64,000 nt of DNA from NCBI GenBank assembly GCA_036346255.1, contig CM070620.1:11954671-12018670 (forward strand). The letters are read 5' to 3'. The notes below the pieces were generated by a model. The model was not told the DNA's origin and ran no database searches. It worked only from the letters and a program-made list of their open reading frames with translations. Shown piece by piece: positions 23,700-35,031 of the stretch; position 1 is the stretch's first letter; the number at the start of each line of letters is the position of its first letter. Position numbers and translations under genes: made by a program. Source of the DNA: Ampelocalamus luodianensis (taxonomy: Eukaryota > Streptophyta > Magnoliopsida > Poales > Poaceae).

Positions 23700-26600
23700 G
23701 ATCGGAATTACTGACCGGAGTTCGAGGAGCCGCCCAAGATGGCCGTAACTATCTCGACTTGGGCATCGATGTTGAGATCGTCATCGAGCCAAGAAGCTCG
23801 GTCGCCATTGGACTCGGCGCCGCAGACGCCGTTCCAACTGGCCGAGGAGAATGATCGAGCACTTCATTTTCTCGGACATCACCTTTGCCTAACTCAAGAA
23901 TGAGTATATGGCGTAAAAGAGCGCGATCGACATTATGGACCGCCCAAGAAGCGGTTCGAGAAATCAAGTACACCATCCCGCCGGGCGAGCGCAGAATGGA
24001 CTCGACTACGTTTGTCGACTATAAGACCGTGGGGAGTACAACTCGCCTTGCACGATTTGTACAAATCTTGACTTTGTGGTAAAGTAATCACGCATGCAGA
24101 GAGATTGAGAAAACCCTATCTACCTTTCACCCAAATGCGGTGCAATCCGCACGCAACTACATCGGGATCGGCTACAAGGAGTACGCCGAATCGATTGATA
24201 TTATGCAAGTTGCGGAAGCTCAAGATGAGGTTCTCGAAAGAACTACATCTCGCACCACCTAGTAGCAAAGTTGGCCATGAAGTCAACGCTAGCGCCTACA
24301 GGTGAGAAAGCCTCACCCGAGCGCAGAGGCAAGAAGGGTAAGGTCACGAGTCACAAGACTAAGCGAAATGCTCAAGTCAAGAAAGGCGACCAAAAGAAGC
24401 GATGAGAAGCCCTATGGTCGCAGGACCAAAGTCTACAAATGTGGCACTTGGGGACATTGGTCACGTGTCTGCCGTGAACCGCAAAGACGTGATTGATGCT
24501 TTCAAAGCAAAGAAGAAGGGCAAAGGACAAAGACGAGCGCACCTCGCCATTGCGAGCATAGAAGATCCACAGTCATTGGTCGCACCTATGGATGTGGACA
24601 TGCCTCAAAGAGCTCCTACCACTCCTTCTTTGGACATTGCAACGCCGCAACCGTAGTTGCCGAAGAAGAAAACATAGAAGTAGATGAAATTCGAGCGAAG
24701 TTAATTCTTACTTTGCTTGATTCGATTTAGTGCATGCATGGCACTTAGTTTCTGATCATTTGCGGTTTATGTTAGGATTTTATTGAATAAAGGTTGTAAG
24801 CTCTAGAAGAGCATTAGCATTAAATTCTTATGATGGGTCCAAAGAAGACTTTTCCGTATTAATAAAGCAAGTTTTGTTCTGCTTTTGAAGTATGTTTTAT
24901 GTGTGGATTGTTTTGCTCCATATTGATAAATACCTTATATATCGTAACGCGTGTGGCGCCCTATGGAGGAAGTGTGTCTAGCGGATAGCGGCACAACGAA
25001 TACCATACTAAGAGAGACGAAATTTTTCGAATGATCGGCAAGAATGCTTTGGTAGTCTTACGACAATCGCCAAATGATACTTGTATAATAGGCTCGGAAG
25101 AGCCACAATTATACTTCCAATGGGCACGACATTGGTCATTGAAGAAGCCTTGTTGTACCTGAATCGACTAGAACTCTCTTAAGTTTTAAAGATATTCGCG
25201 CTAACGGTCTCCATGTAGAGACCAAGAAGAGTATGGTAAGGAATACTGCCATTACAAAGCGTGAAGAGAATGGGAAAAGGGTATTAGAACGACTTCCTTC
25301 ATATGAATCGGGCTATACTACACTCATATTAGGGCACTGCAGCCTATATCTTGTCCGAAAACATCTTTTAGAAGCTCAACTTTTCTGTCTCGGCATGATA
25401 GATTAGGCCACCCTGTCTTAGAATGATGAGAAATGTAATTAACAATTCTCGTGGACATAATATTAATGTAAAGAATTTCCGAATCCGTAAGATTTCGTGT
25501 GCCCGCATGTGCCAACGAAATTAATTACTAGACCTTCTCCTCTGAAAGTGAAGGATGAAATCTGCATTCTGGACCGAATCCAGGAGATATTTATGTCCTA
25601 TTCAGCCTGTCGGGGCCATTTAGGTACTTTATGGTGCTCATCGATGCTTCCTCGAAATGGTCGATGTATGCTCGTTATCTACAAGAAATCATGCTTTTGC
25701 AAAGTCGATCTCGCAATAATTAAAATAAAGAATAATTTCCACGATCATCATGTAAAGTCCATCGAATGGACAACGCGGAGAATTTACTTCAAAGGCTTTT
25801 GATGATTATTGTATGGCAATGGGAATTACCGCTGAGCACTCGGTACCACATGTCCACACCCGAATGGACTAGCGAAGCATTGATTAAAAGAATTAAATTC
25901 ATTGCCCGACCGCTTCTACGAATTGTAATTTACCAACTACGTGTTGGGGACACGCAGATCGCATGCGACAACTCTCATCAATTTTAGACCGTCGGATACA
26001 ACATCCATTCACCTATGCAACTAGCGCAAGGGTCACCACCGAAAATCTCTCATCTTAGAAGGTTTGGTTGCAAGGTTTATGTACCTATACCACCACCGCA
26101 ATAACCGCAATGGGCCCTCTCCAAAAATGGGATATACGTTGGTTATGAGATCGCATCCATAATCGTGTATCGGACCCAATGATCGGAGATTTGCATACAT
26201 CTCGTTTACGATAGCATATTTGATGAGGATAGTTTCCGTCATTAGGGAGAAATCAACCTCTTGATGAAAAATGTCGGGAAATAACGTGGCAAGCCACGGA
26301 ATTAATGCACATGACCCACGCACTAGTGAAGCGGATAGAGAAGTCCGAAGATAATTGATTTGCAAGCATTAGCAAATCAACCGCTCGACCACTTTAGTGA
26401 TTTGAAGAGTGTGACTAAGTCGCATGTGCACGCACGCAATGCACCTGAGAGGGTTGAAATACCAAAGAAAATAGAAGGTATCCTAATCCCGCCCGCAGGC
26501 CTCGTAATAAAAGGGCGAGAACTCCGGCCCTCGAATCCCAAGCAACAGGGACGCTCGCGAAAAAGGATAAGAAGGACTTGTCACACCGATCACCAAGTTC

Positions 26601-28092
26601 CCCACAAGCAGGGAGCCGCTTGAGACTGGCACTAGTATGGAACCTTGATAAAAAGACATACGGTTTTGAATATTCCCACGGAGGAGACATCAAGATGGAT
26701 GTGTGCGCACATCGAGTTGAAAAACTAAAGGACTTGCCCCGCAATTGAAAGCAAAGTGAGCAAGTAGAAGCATTAGCGAACCGCCTTATGAAGAAATAGC
26801 TATAAATTATGTGACCACTGGAGAATCTATGAATAGAGCAGCACTAATGTCGACCTTTATTTTGCAAAGAAAATTGCCACAATCATTGATCTTGATCCGA
26901 GCACGCATCGCTCACGATTGCAAGAAAAGATCGATCGGAAAGATTGGAAGAAGGCAATAGAAGCGTAATTAATATCTCTGATAAAAGAGAGGTATTTGGG
27001 CTGTAAGCCGCACACCTCTCATGTGCACCTGTAGGGCATAAATGGGTATTTGTTCGAAGAGAAATGAAAGAAATGAAGTTGTAAGATATAAAGCAAGGCT
27101 TGTTGCACAAGGTTTCACTCAAAGACCGTGAGTCGATTATGAAGAAACCTATTCCGGTCATGGGCGAACTACCTTTAGATATTTAATCTCAATGGCGATG
27201 AACTGAATTTGGAAATGAAATTGATGGATGTGGTAATCAGCATACCTTTATGGGAACTTGGATTGGAAATTTATATGAAGGTACCAAGGTATCCTATACC
27301 GAACCAAGACAGAGCAAATAGAAATCTATACATTGTGCAACTCGAAAGTCACCGTATGGATGAAGCAATCAGCGAGATGTGGTATAATCGCCTAAGCGAC
27401 TTTCTCTCGCAAGAAAGGCTACGACGAATGTGAGGATTGTCCTTGTGTTTTTATACTGGCGATCCCGTGATGGATTCGTATAATCTCAAGATATGTAGAT
27501 GATCCGAATATCATCTGGACTTTGGAAGATATTGAAAAAGCAAGCTCTTACACGAGTCGACTAAATGAAAGATCTGGTAAAACCAAATATTGCCTAGGCT
27601 TGCGGCTTGAGCATACCTGAAGGGATTTTAGTACATCACCAACCTACACTCGAGAAGGTGTTGGAAAGGTTCGGCTTTGAAAAGGCATATCCTTCAAAGT
27701 GCCAATGATCGGAGATCCTTGCAGCAAGACAAGGACCCGTTCGGACCTAAAGAAGAGGGGAGGAAGTCACGGGACCGAATTCCCATACTTAAGCGCAGAT
27801 TGGAGCACTCATGTATTTAGCAAACCGCACTAGACCTGACATTGCTTTCGCAGATGAATCTCTTAGCAAGGTATAGTGCGTAACCTACCAAAAGGCATTG
27901 GCAGGAATAAAGGATGTCTTCCGATACCTCCAAGGAAGTAAAGATCTTGGTCTGTTTCTCTGAAAAGAACCAGGACCTTACAATGATCGGCTATGCACGA
28001 TCACGGGCACTGTCTGACCGCATCTGACTAAGTCGCAAACAAAGCATGTATTTACGTGGGTGGAACTGCAATTTCATGGAAATCATCTAAGC
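23700..28092 (+). pseudogene. Decayed Copia retrotransposon polyprotein
   Basis: Domains appear in Ty1/Copia order. A gag zinc knuckle, YKCGTWGHWSRVC near 24430-24475, has lost its first cysteine (Val in its place). Protease LADSGTTNTILR lies near 24975. GAG-pre-integrase RHDRLGHP is near 25393. An integrase-like core (about 25560-25990) includes a stretch resembling FRYFMVLIDASSKWS. Reverse transcriptase shows KWVF and YKARLVAQGFTQ (about 27040-27125). The RNase H end GGTAISWKSSKR is near 28057-28092. Stops and frameshifts break every domain. Clear LTRs were not found. The end abuts a B3 fragment. Confidence 0.8.
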
Positions 28093-28420
28093 GAGTAAAC
28101 GCCTTGACGGTGAGCAGGCCGTCGCCTTCATGCCAGAGTGGCAAGAATCACCTGACATCGATGCCGTGCACGTCCGCGAACTCCGGCCACCCGTGCCATA
28201 GGAAAGCACCATCGTCGTCCCGACCGACCTCGATGTGCCATACCTTGCCGAACGGACTGACGACGAGGGCCGCTAGTGGAAGGAGGACTGCCGCTCTCAA
28301 TCTACGTCGAAATGATAAATAACATACGTGAGTCCACCCAAAGTAGTCAGACTGTAATTGAGTACACGAGGTCATAACTACACGTATCTCGAAACCCAAC
28401 ATGGGTTCACCCTCCATGCC
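28093..28420 (-). pseudogene. B3 DNA-binding domain fragment
   Basis: The minus strand reads SPFGKVWHIEVGRDDDGAFL, then WHGWPEFADVHGIDVR, then, after a TGA where Trp is expected, FLPLWHEGDGLLTVKAF. This is the characteristic B3 fold sequence of plant B3 transcription factors (GWPEF and the LTVKAF end). The fragment is cut at about 28093 by the Copia remnant and lacks the rest of the gene. Upstream on the minus strand (28420-28573) lies another exon-like stretch starting after a TTTTCAG acceptor, with MTNPEDVAQWSYELL, whose family I do not recognise. It is probably cargo of MULE 3. Confidence 0.72.
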
Positions 28421-28790
28421 CTCATGGGCGTGCGCAGCCGCAACGTGCCAAGCTCAATCGCTGTCTCGCCCCCCTGGGGGAGGATGGTATTGAGGCGGCT
28501 ATTGTAACTCGCGTCAACGGTCGGATCAAGCAACTCGTACGACCACTGCGCAACGTCTTCTGGGTTCGTCATACCTGAAAATTCAGTGCATACATTGTAA
28601 ATACTATGAAATATAGACAAAAAATAATAAAAAGCTACATATCTGATTAATTCAATTATTGCACGATTAGCGACACATACGAAATTGATCTGCGCACAAC
28701 TATATCGATGTACAAAATTTTTAGAGGTATCTTGCCGTGTATAGATGAAAAGTAAAATTAAGTTTACAATATATTAATAAACATCTACAT

Positions 28791-29660
28791 ACCTTATTTA
28801 GTTACTCTGGATTTTTATATATAAAAAAATTAGAGGTGACTTGTTGTTTTCCTAGTTTGAAATGTATTTTTGGTATAAACAAAATATTTACTGTGTACAA
28901 ATGGAAACTAATATTAAGTTGACAAATATTTTAATTATGGTCTACATACCCTATTTAACTACTTTAGAATTTTTATATGTACCTTGCTATTTTTTGTGTT
29001 TATAAATTATTTACCGTGTATAAATGAAAACCAAAATTAAGTTGGGATTATTTTGATTAAGCTCTAGATACCCTATTTAACTACTCTGTAATTTTTTAGA
29101 TTTTTTATAGGTATCTTGCTACTTTTCTTGTTTGAAAAGTGACTCTAGCATTTTAAAAAATTATCATGTAGAAATGGAAACAAAAATTAAGCTGACAATA
29201 TTTTAGTTCAGCTCAACATACCTTATGTAGCAACTCTAGATTTTTGTTACAATTTCTAGAGGTGTCTTGCTATTTTTCTAGTTTAAAAAGTATTTTGGTA
29301 TTAAAATAATATTTACTGTGCACAAATAGAAATCAAAATTAAGTTGGAATTATTTTGATTAAGCACTACATACCCTATTTAGCTACTCTGTAATTTTTTT
29401 TATAGATTTTTTATATGTATCTTGCTATTTTCCTTATTTAAAAAGTGTTTCCAACTTTTATAAAATATTTACTGTGTATAAATAAAAATAGAAATTAAGT
29501 TCATAATATTTTAAATCAGCTCTACGTATCCTATATAGCCACTCTGTATTTTTCTAGAAGTTTTAGAGATTTCTTGTTGTTTTCTTAGTTTATAAAATAT
29601 TTTCAGTATTAACAAAATATTTATCGTGTAAAAATGAAAACCTACAAAATTTTCTTCGTA
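28791..29660 (+). repeat. AT-rich ~150-bp tandem repeat array
   Basis: About six units begin at 28791, 28948, 29070, 29220, 29372 and 29528 with ACCCTATTTA-like starts. Each contains TATCTTGCTATTTT, TTTACTGTGTA and AAAATTAAGTTG words. Spacings are about 157, 122, 150, 152 and 156 bp, so one unit has a deletion. The array lies within MULE 3 between the B3 fragment and the right TIR. Confidence 0.75.
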
Positions 29661-30283
29661 TTTTTGCGGATTTATTCTAAATCATTCGAGTACTACACCA
29701 TAAATAATATTTATACGATAAACTAAACTATAAACACATAAAATGATGTACTACATCAAACTGCAATACAGCTAAAATTATCTAATCCATTGAATTCTAT
29801 GTCGCTATTTTTATTTGATAACCTACCAGGTTTTAAATTTATGTACAAAATTGAAAGAACATTTACCTACAAAATGGACGACCATGTCTACTTCTCCCTC
29901 TCTCCTCCGTTGGGAACCGACGGAACTTCGCTACGTCGCTTCTCTCTTCTCTCTCTTTTTTCCAGAATTAAAATGACTATTCAGCCGATTTTTGGGGCTT
30001 ATGTAGCTGAACCCTGTTGTCAGTTGAATTGGCGACAGGAACCGCAGGTTCCTGTCGCCATTTCAAATGACAATTTTCACTTTTCAAGGCAAATCTCTTG
30101 TTCAATTGACGATAAGCAGTTGAACTAGCAATTGACGATAGGCATTCTATCGTCATTTGACACAGGCGATAGGAGCCCATCGTCATTTAAAATGGCGACA
30201 GTGACATATTTTTGTAAAAAAAAATGACTATTTTTTTAATTATCTTTTAAATTAATATTATTTTAAAAAAGTCCAAGTATTAC

Positions 30284-30549
30284 ACGCTAACACTTGGGGT
30301 CATTCTTTGTTTGACACTTGGGTGTTTGTATCAGCCCACAGTGGTAAACCCGGATCTTGTGTGTGTGTTTTTGCGAGAAATGATGATGTGTGAGTTAGGT
30401 TAGAAAGATCCGATGTCCACCCTAGCTCATGTTTTTTGGAGGCACCCAAGCCCATGTATCAGATATTTTAGACGATACTTTGTGGGATCTTCCAGGCCCA
30501 GTAGAATATTGGCCCAGATGGGATGAACCGTTTGGTTATTTAAAAATTA
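30284..30549. other. Spacer between MULE 3 and MULE 4
   Basis: Only 266 bp lie between the target duplications of the two large MULEs. No gene is present. Confidence 0.6.
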
Positions 30550-30795
30550 TAAAATATAGGAAAAAGTCTGGTTTACTCCCCTAAACTATCAGAAAAGTCT
30601 GGTTTACCCCCTGAACTACAAAACCGGTTATTTAACCCCTGAATTTGTCAAATCCGGTCAAATAACCCACCCGTAGCGGTTTAGAGCGGTAGTTTTGCTG
30701 ACGTGGCCACATTCGGCCAACTCAGCATAGATGTGTCATCCAGGTCAACGTGTATTGTCATCCATGTCAGCATCAAAAGAGCATCAATCAGCTCT

Positions 30796-33700
30796 TGTCG
30801 AACCCGGGAACGAAGGATCCCGAATTCTCTGTGTTCATACACTAGTCCAGGATTTCTAGTGTACACAGTCAAACAAAAGTGATAGCACGATCATATCACG
30901 CACTTTTATTAATAGTAACTTAGAGTTTATTACAAAAGGGGCCTGAGGCCAAATAGATAAATAACACAGCGGAAAGCAAATGTAGTAGACCACACTACTT
31001 GCCACAAGCAATCGTCTGGGGGCGTAGGCCTAGTCGTCAAGATCCTCACCGTCCTGATAGAGGTCTTCTCCTGAATAAAAATTATTCAGCAAGAGTAAGC
31101 ACAACTTCCGTGCTTGCAAGTTACACCCAATATTGAAAGATAATGTATGCATAAGGTAAACAAAGGATATTGGCAGGGTTCATTTTGCATAAACAACATT
31201 TTAAGGTTAAATACTCATATTAAGTGCTAAGGCCAGTTTTTATACTATAACTAAAATCAGTATTTAAAATATCAGTTTAATAGTGGATAACCTCCATTGA
31301 TTGAATGGTGAAGGATACTCTCCTATCACTTGGCTAACCGCCTAATTTTTATCATAGGATTTTCCATCCTAAAATCATCTGATGAAATCATTTTATAAAC
31401 AAAAAACAAAGTCTAACTTAGAGTGGCTTTGCTAGCACGTCCATGACCGCGAACGCGGCTATTCGAATAGTTTCTACTCTGCAGAGTCTGTACAGCTTTA
31501 CCCACACGAGATAATATGCTTTTGATGTCAGCCAAAGCACGCTTCCGAAGGCGTGTGACTAAGCAATTATCATGAGGCCTTTACAATGCAATGTCTTATT
31601 GTATTTATGTCCGCTAAGGTTCCGCTACCATTGGACTAACCATCCTCCAGGAGCTCCCTCTTGCGCTAGGTGGGACTAATGTCTAACCGACCCCCACGCA
31701 AATAACATAGCACAAATAACACTAAGACACCACAAATTATTTAGCCAAATCTGTCTCATTCCAGACATGTGGTGGTACGGTAAGACGTAGCAAAATACGC
31801 TCAAAGATCGGTCCTTAACTGACTTGGATGACTTCCAATTAAACCTTGGGCCTTAATCCTAACCAGATTAAGCTCGTGCATAAACCTACCATTCATCCAT
31901 TTCGCTCAAGTCCAAGCCTATTTTTGATTTTATTTAAAGTAAAACCCTCTTTATAAACCTTTTGTGGTAAAACGATACCATAGAGTCAAATTCAAAGTAA
32001 GTATGTAAAAGATTTGGCTAAACCTTCCCAAATTCATAAGTGTGATCTAAGCATGGCTAAGCATATGACTATTTGTAGTAGCATTTTGTCTAATGGTGAC
32101 AAGACACTCATGTTCAATACTCAAAGTGGCTATACAATGAAGATTGGAATAACTATATAAAAACAGGATATTGAAATAATTGTATAAACATATGCATGCA
32201 TTAAGTAATTTAAAAACTAAAAATACATTTAAATTAATGGGATCAACATGATCAATAGTATAACTTGTCTTTGTTGACGTCTTGAAAATCTAGGTCTTCG
32301 GGCTGGTCAAACTCTCCGGAGTCGTCGAGGTCTATACGCGAAAATACGACAAATTCAATTCAAATTCAAATAAATTCAAAAATACAACTCAAATTAACTC
32401 CAAATTGAATATTTTGGTTTAGATAGCTAGATTATAATTTTATGCAAATTTTGCAACTTGAATCACCCAATTTGGAGTTCAGATGCAAAAGATATGAATT
32501 TTTGAAGTTTAAACCTAAATCTGCAATTTAAATGAATTTCCCGAATTATTTTTCTAAAGGAAAATCTATTTACTGTGCAATGCTGATGTCAGCGAGAATT
32601 TTGAGATTTAAATGAATTAAAATAATTACCTGACATGTGGGCCCCACATGCCATAGACACGGTCTATGTGAACCAGGCCCACGGGCTTTTGGCTTGGGGG
32701 GGTGGCGGTGACGCGGCTGATGTGGCTGCCACGTGGGCAGCCACGCGGGTTTTGGCGCCGAGGTGGCGCTGACATGGCGCCTACGTGGACATGCCACGTA
32801 GGTCCGGTGAGCGGCGGCGTTGCGGACTCGTGCTTGCCGGCGTTCTACGCCGCAGCGAGCCCTACGGGTGTGCGAAAATGAAGAGCGGAGTAGTGCGAAC
32901 TCGAGGTTATCAAAGCGACGGCGGAGCATGCCGGAAAGGTCGTCGGCGACGGAGTTGTGCGGAGGCGGTCCGAGGTTGACGGCGGTGAGGGTGTTCTGGG
33001 GGTTCTTCGAGGAAGTGAGTGGTCGCGCGGGCTTCGCGACGGTGAGGCGGTGTTGTTGGTGTCGAAGACGAGGTCGAAGCGGCTCCGGCGACGGCGCAAA
33101 CTGAGCTCGAAGCCTTCGCGGTCGCCGACGAAGAAGCACAAAATCCGGGCGCTACGGGCGAGAAAGTGGGCTGTGGATGGCGGCTCTGTGTTGCGGAGGT
33201 TGAGGCGCACCCGAGGCCTCTATTTATAGGGCGCGGGCGTGGCTATGGTGGCGTGGAGAGCACGAAGGTCTGTGCGATGTCACCGGCGGAGTTACGGAGA
33301 TTTGGGGCGAGAAAAGGGGGGAAAGGGCCGTGTCGGAGGCGGAGAAGATCCGGGGTTTAAATGCGCGCGTAATCGCGGGAATTAGATCGGGATTTCACCG
33401 AGCGTGGAAGGTTTTCGAAACCTTTCCATGGCGGACAGCGCGGCGAGAAAGGAAGGTTGCGAGAAAGAAGAAGGAAAGGAAGACGATGGTGGGGGTGCGT
33501 CCGATTTTGATCCAACGGTCGACGATGGCGGGAGTGAAAGGAAAGTAACGGTTGGCGCGCAGCCGTTGGATTTTAATCCAACGGCCGCGATAGATTGAAA
33601 CGGCGTGAGTGAATAGTAAAATCACTGATGCACACAAGCCGTTGGATTTAAATCTGACGGCCCACATGTGCTGCGTCTTCGGAGTTCCGAAGGTCTTACG

Positions 33701-34168
33701 AAAGGTGGCCGTTGGATTTTAATCCAATAGCTAACAGAGGTCGGTGCGGGCGCGAGTGAGAGAGAGAGGGAGAGGCTGACAGCGGGTCCCGCTGTCAGTG
33801 GGAGGGAGATGCGACGCAGGGTTGGGCTGGGCTACTCACGCGGGAAAAAGGAATGGGCCGAGGGAGTTTCGGCCCAAACCCTATTTAGGTTTTTATTTTG
33901 GTTTTCTAGTTAAATAAATGCTGATAATTCAAATAGGCTTTGGAAAATAGCAGATTAAGTCCAAAAATTTGGAAAAAATTCACAGAAATTCTCTAGGGCA
34001 TTTTGGATTTAAATAAAATATTTCCAACTATTTTTTGGTAATATATTTTGCAAATAAATTTGTTTAGCTTTAAATTAACTAAGTAAAAACTTTTTAAAAA
34101 TTTCAGAAAAATCCACAAAAATAATTAAACTTTATTTTCAACTGGAATTTGAAATTTGGGCTGTTAGA
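30796..34168 (-). mobile_element. Gypsy-type solo LTR, 3.4 kb
   Basis: On the plus strand it begins TGTCGAACCCGGG (30796) and ends GGGCTGTTAGA (34168). Read on the minus strand this is an LTR starting TCTAACAGCCCAAATTTC, close to the TGTAACAGCCC start of large grass Gypsy LTRs of the RIRE3/RIRE8 kind; that comparison is from memory. The flanking 5-mers gctct and gctat differ at one base. No internal region is present. GC-rich parts (32700-33350) give open frames on both strands that I take to be LTR sequence rather than genes. Confidence 0.7.
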
Positions 34169-34193
34169 GCTATACCCTTTCAACCCAAACGCG

Positions 34194-34557
34194 ATGGAGC
34201 AGCCCAGGCCACCGCTGCTGGCGAGGGTGTCGAGGTTCAAGGTCGCTGGTGCGGTGTCCGCGTGAGCGGCCGGCGAGGATGGGAAGGAGAGAGACGAGGG
34301 ACGAGGACGAGGCGGCCGTCTTGCGAGGGGAGGCGGTCGGTGGGGTGGGCCGGATGGTGCTCAACTTCCTGGAGGACGCGGCCGCCGTGGAGCGGCCCCT
34401 GTGCGGGTGCTGCAACTGCTTCAACGGGAGCGGCGACCACGACGATAGCGACGACGAGGAGTTCGACTTCCTCCCCTCCGACAAGCTGGTGCCGCCGCCC
34501 TCGCCACTCCCCACGCCGGTGTCGGCCACGAGCTTCTCCGGCGACTTCATCATGTAG
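34194..34557 (+). pseudogene. Captured DUF506 (PDDEXK-like) gene fragment
   Basis: A first frame from 34194 reads MEQPRPPLLARVSRFKVAGA and stops at 34263-34265. After a frameshift the frame open from 34279 continues with RMVLNFLED, then CCNCFNGSG, DSDDEEFDF and LPSDK, ending at 34557. The MV.NF.E, CNCFNG and SDDEFDF signature is the N-terminal half of plant DUF506 proteins. The C-terminal nuclease-like half is absent. The frameshift, truncation and place between MULE TIRs mark a transduplicated fragment. I know of no experimental role for such fragments. Confidence 0.75.
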
Positions 34558-34924
34558 GCAGCAACCATGGTAGCAGCCACCTCCATCCATCCCATCATGT
34601 ATATGCATCAAGCAAATCACCCCATCACCATTCCCGGCGAGGGAGGACGCCGCCGGCGTGGGTGCGCCAAGGAGAGAGCGGAGGAGGCGGCAGGGCGCGG
34701 CGGCGCGCCGGCGGCAGCGCCGCGCCGGGGAGGTTAGGGGAAGGCCGGAGGGCCAAGCCGGGCTAGGGGAGGCGATGCCGGCAGTGCAACATGGCGGGGC
34801 CGACCCTTGGGGTAGAGGGAGGAGTTGCGGGCACAGGAGAGGGCGCGCACGGAGAGCGGCGCTAGGCGCCGAGCCGGCCGGAGGGAGGAGACGCTGTAGA
34901 AGAGGTAGGGAGCGACGCGCAGGC

Positions 34925-35031
34925 CAAGGCGCGGTGGGCCGAGTCGAGCGCGGGGAGGCGCGAGCACCAGTGGGCCGGCGGCTGCGCTAGAGGGAGGTGC
35001 AGGAGAAGTGGCGCGCGGGGCAAGGCGCGGT
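34925..35031 (+). repeat. 96-bp GC-rich tandem repeat interrupted by an LTR
   Basis: A unit beginning CAAGGCGCGGTG (34925) recurs at 35021. The second unit is split after CAAGGCGCGGT by the solo LTR at 35032-36643 and resumes at 36644 with GCGGTGTGCCGAGTCGGGCG and the same GGCGCGAGCACCAGTGGGCC stretch. The repeat belongs to the MULE 4 cargo. Confidence 0.75.

Larger units (their letters stand above)
21427..30273. mobile_element. MULE 3, 8.8 kb, with 10-bp target duplication
   Basis: The left end GATTTTTTTGAAATAATATT (21427) pairs with the right end AATATTATTTTAAAAAAGTC (30273), and the arms continue through AATTTAAAAGATAATTA and TGTCGCCATT-like words for over 100 bp. The 10-mer caagtattac is duplicated exactly at 21417-21426 and 30274-30283, within the 9-11-bp range of Mutator-like elements. 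The subterminal zones (21490-21660 and 30010-30210) are rich in TGTCGCCAATT and its complement, giving multiple hairpins. The interior carries a decayed Copia polyprotein, a B3-domain fragment and a ~150-bp repeat array. I recognise no MULE transposase. Confidence 0.82.

Noticed and set aside
32570..33360. GC-rich open frames on both strands as possible genes
   Set aside because: They lie inside the Gypsy-type solo LTR, overlap each other in opposite strands and have low-complexity Arg/Pro composition.
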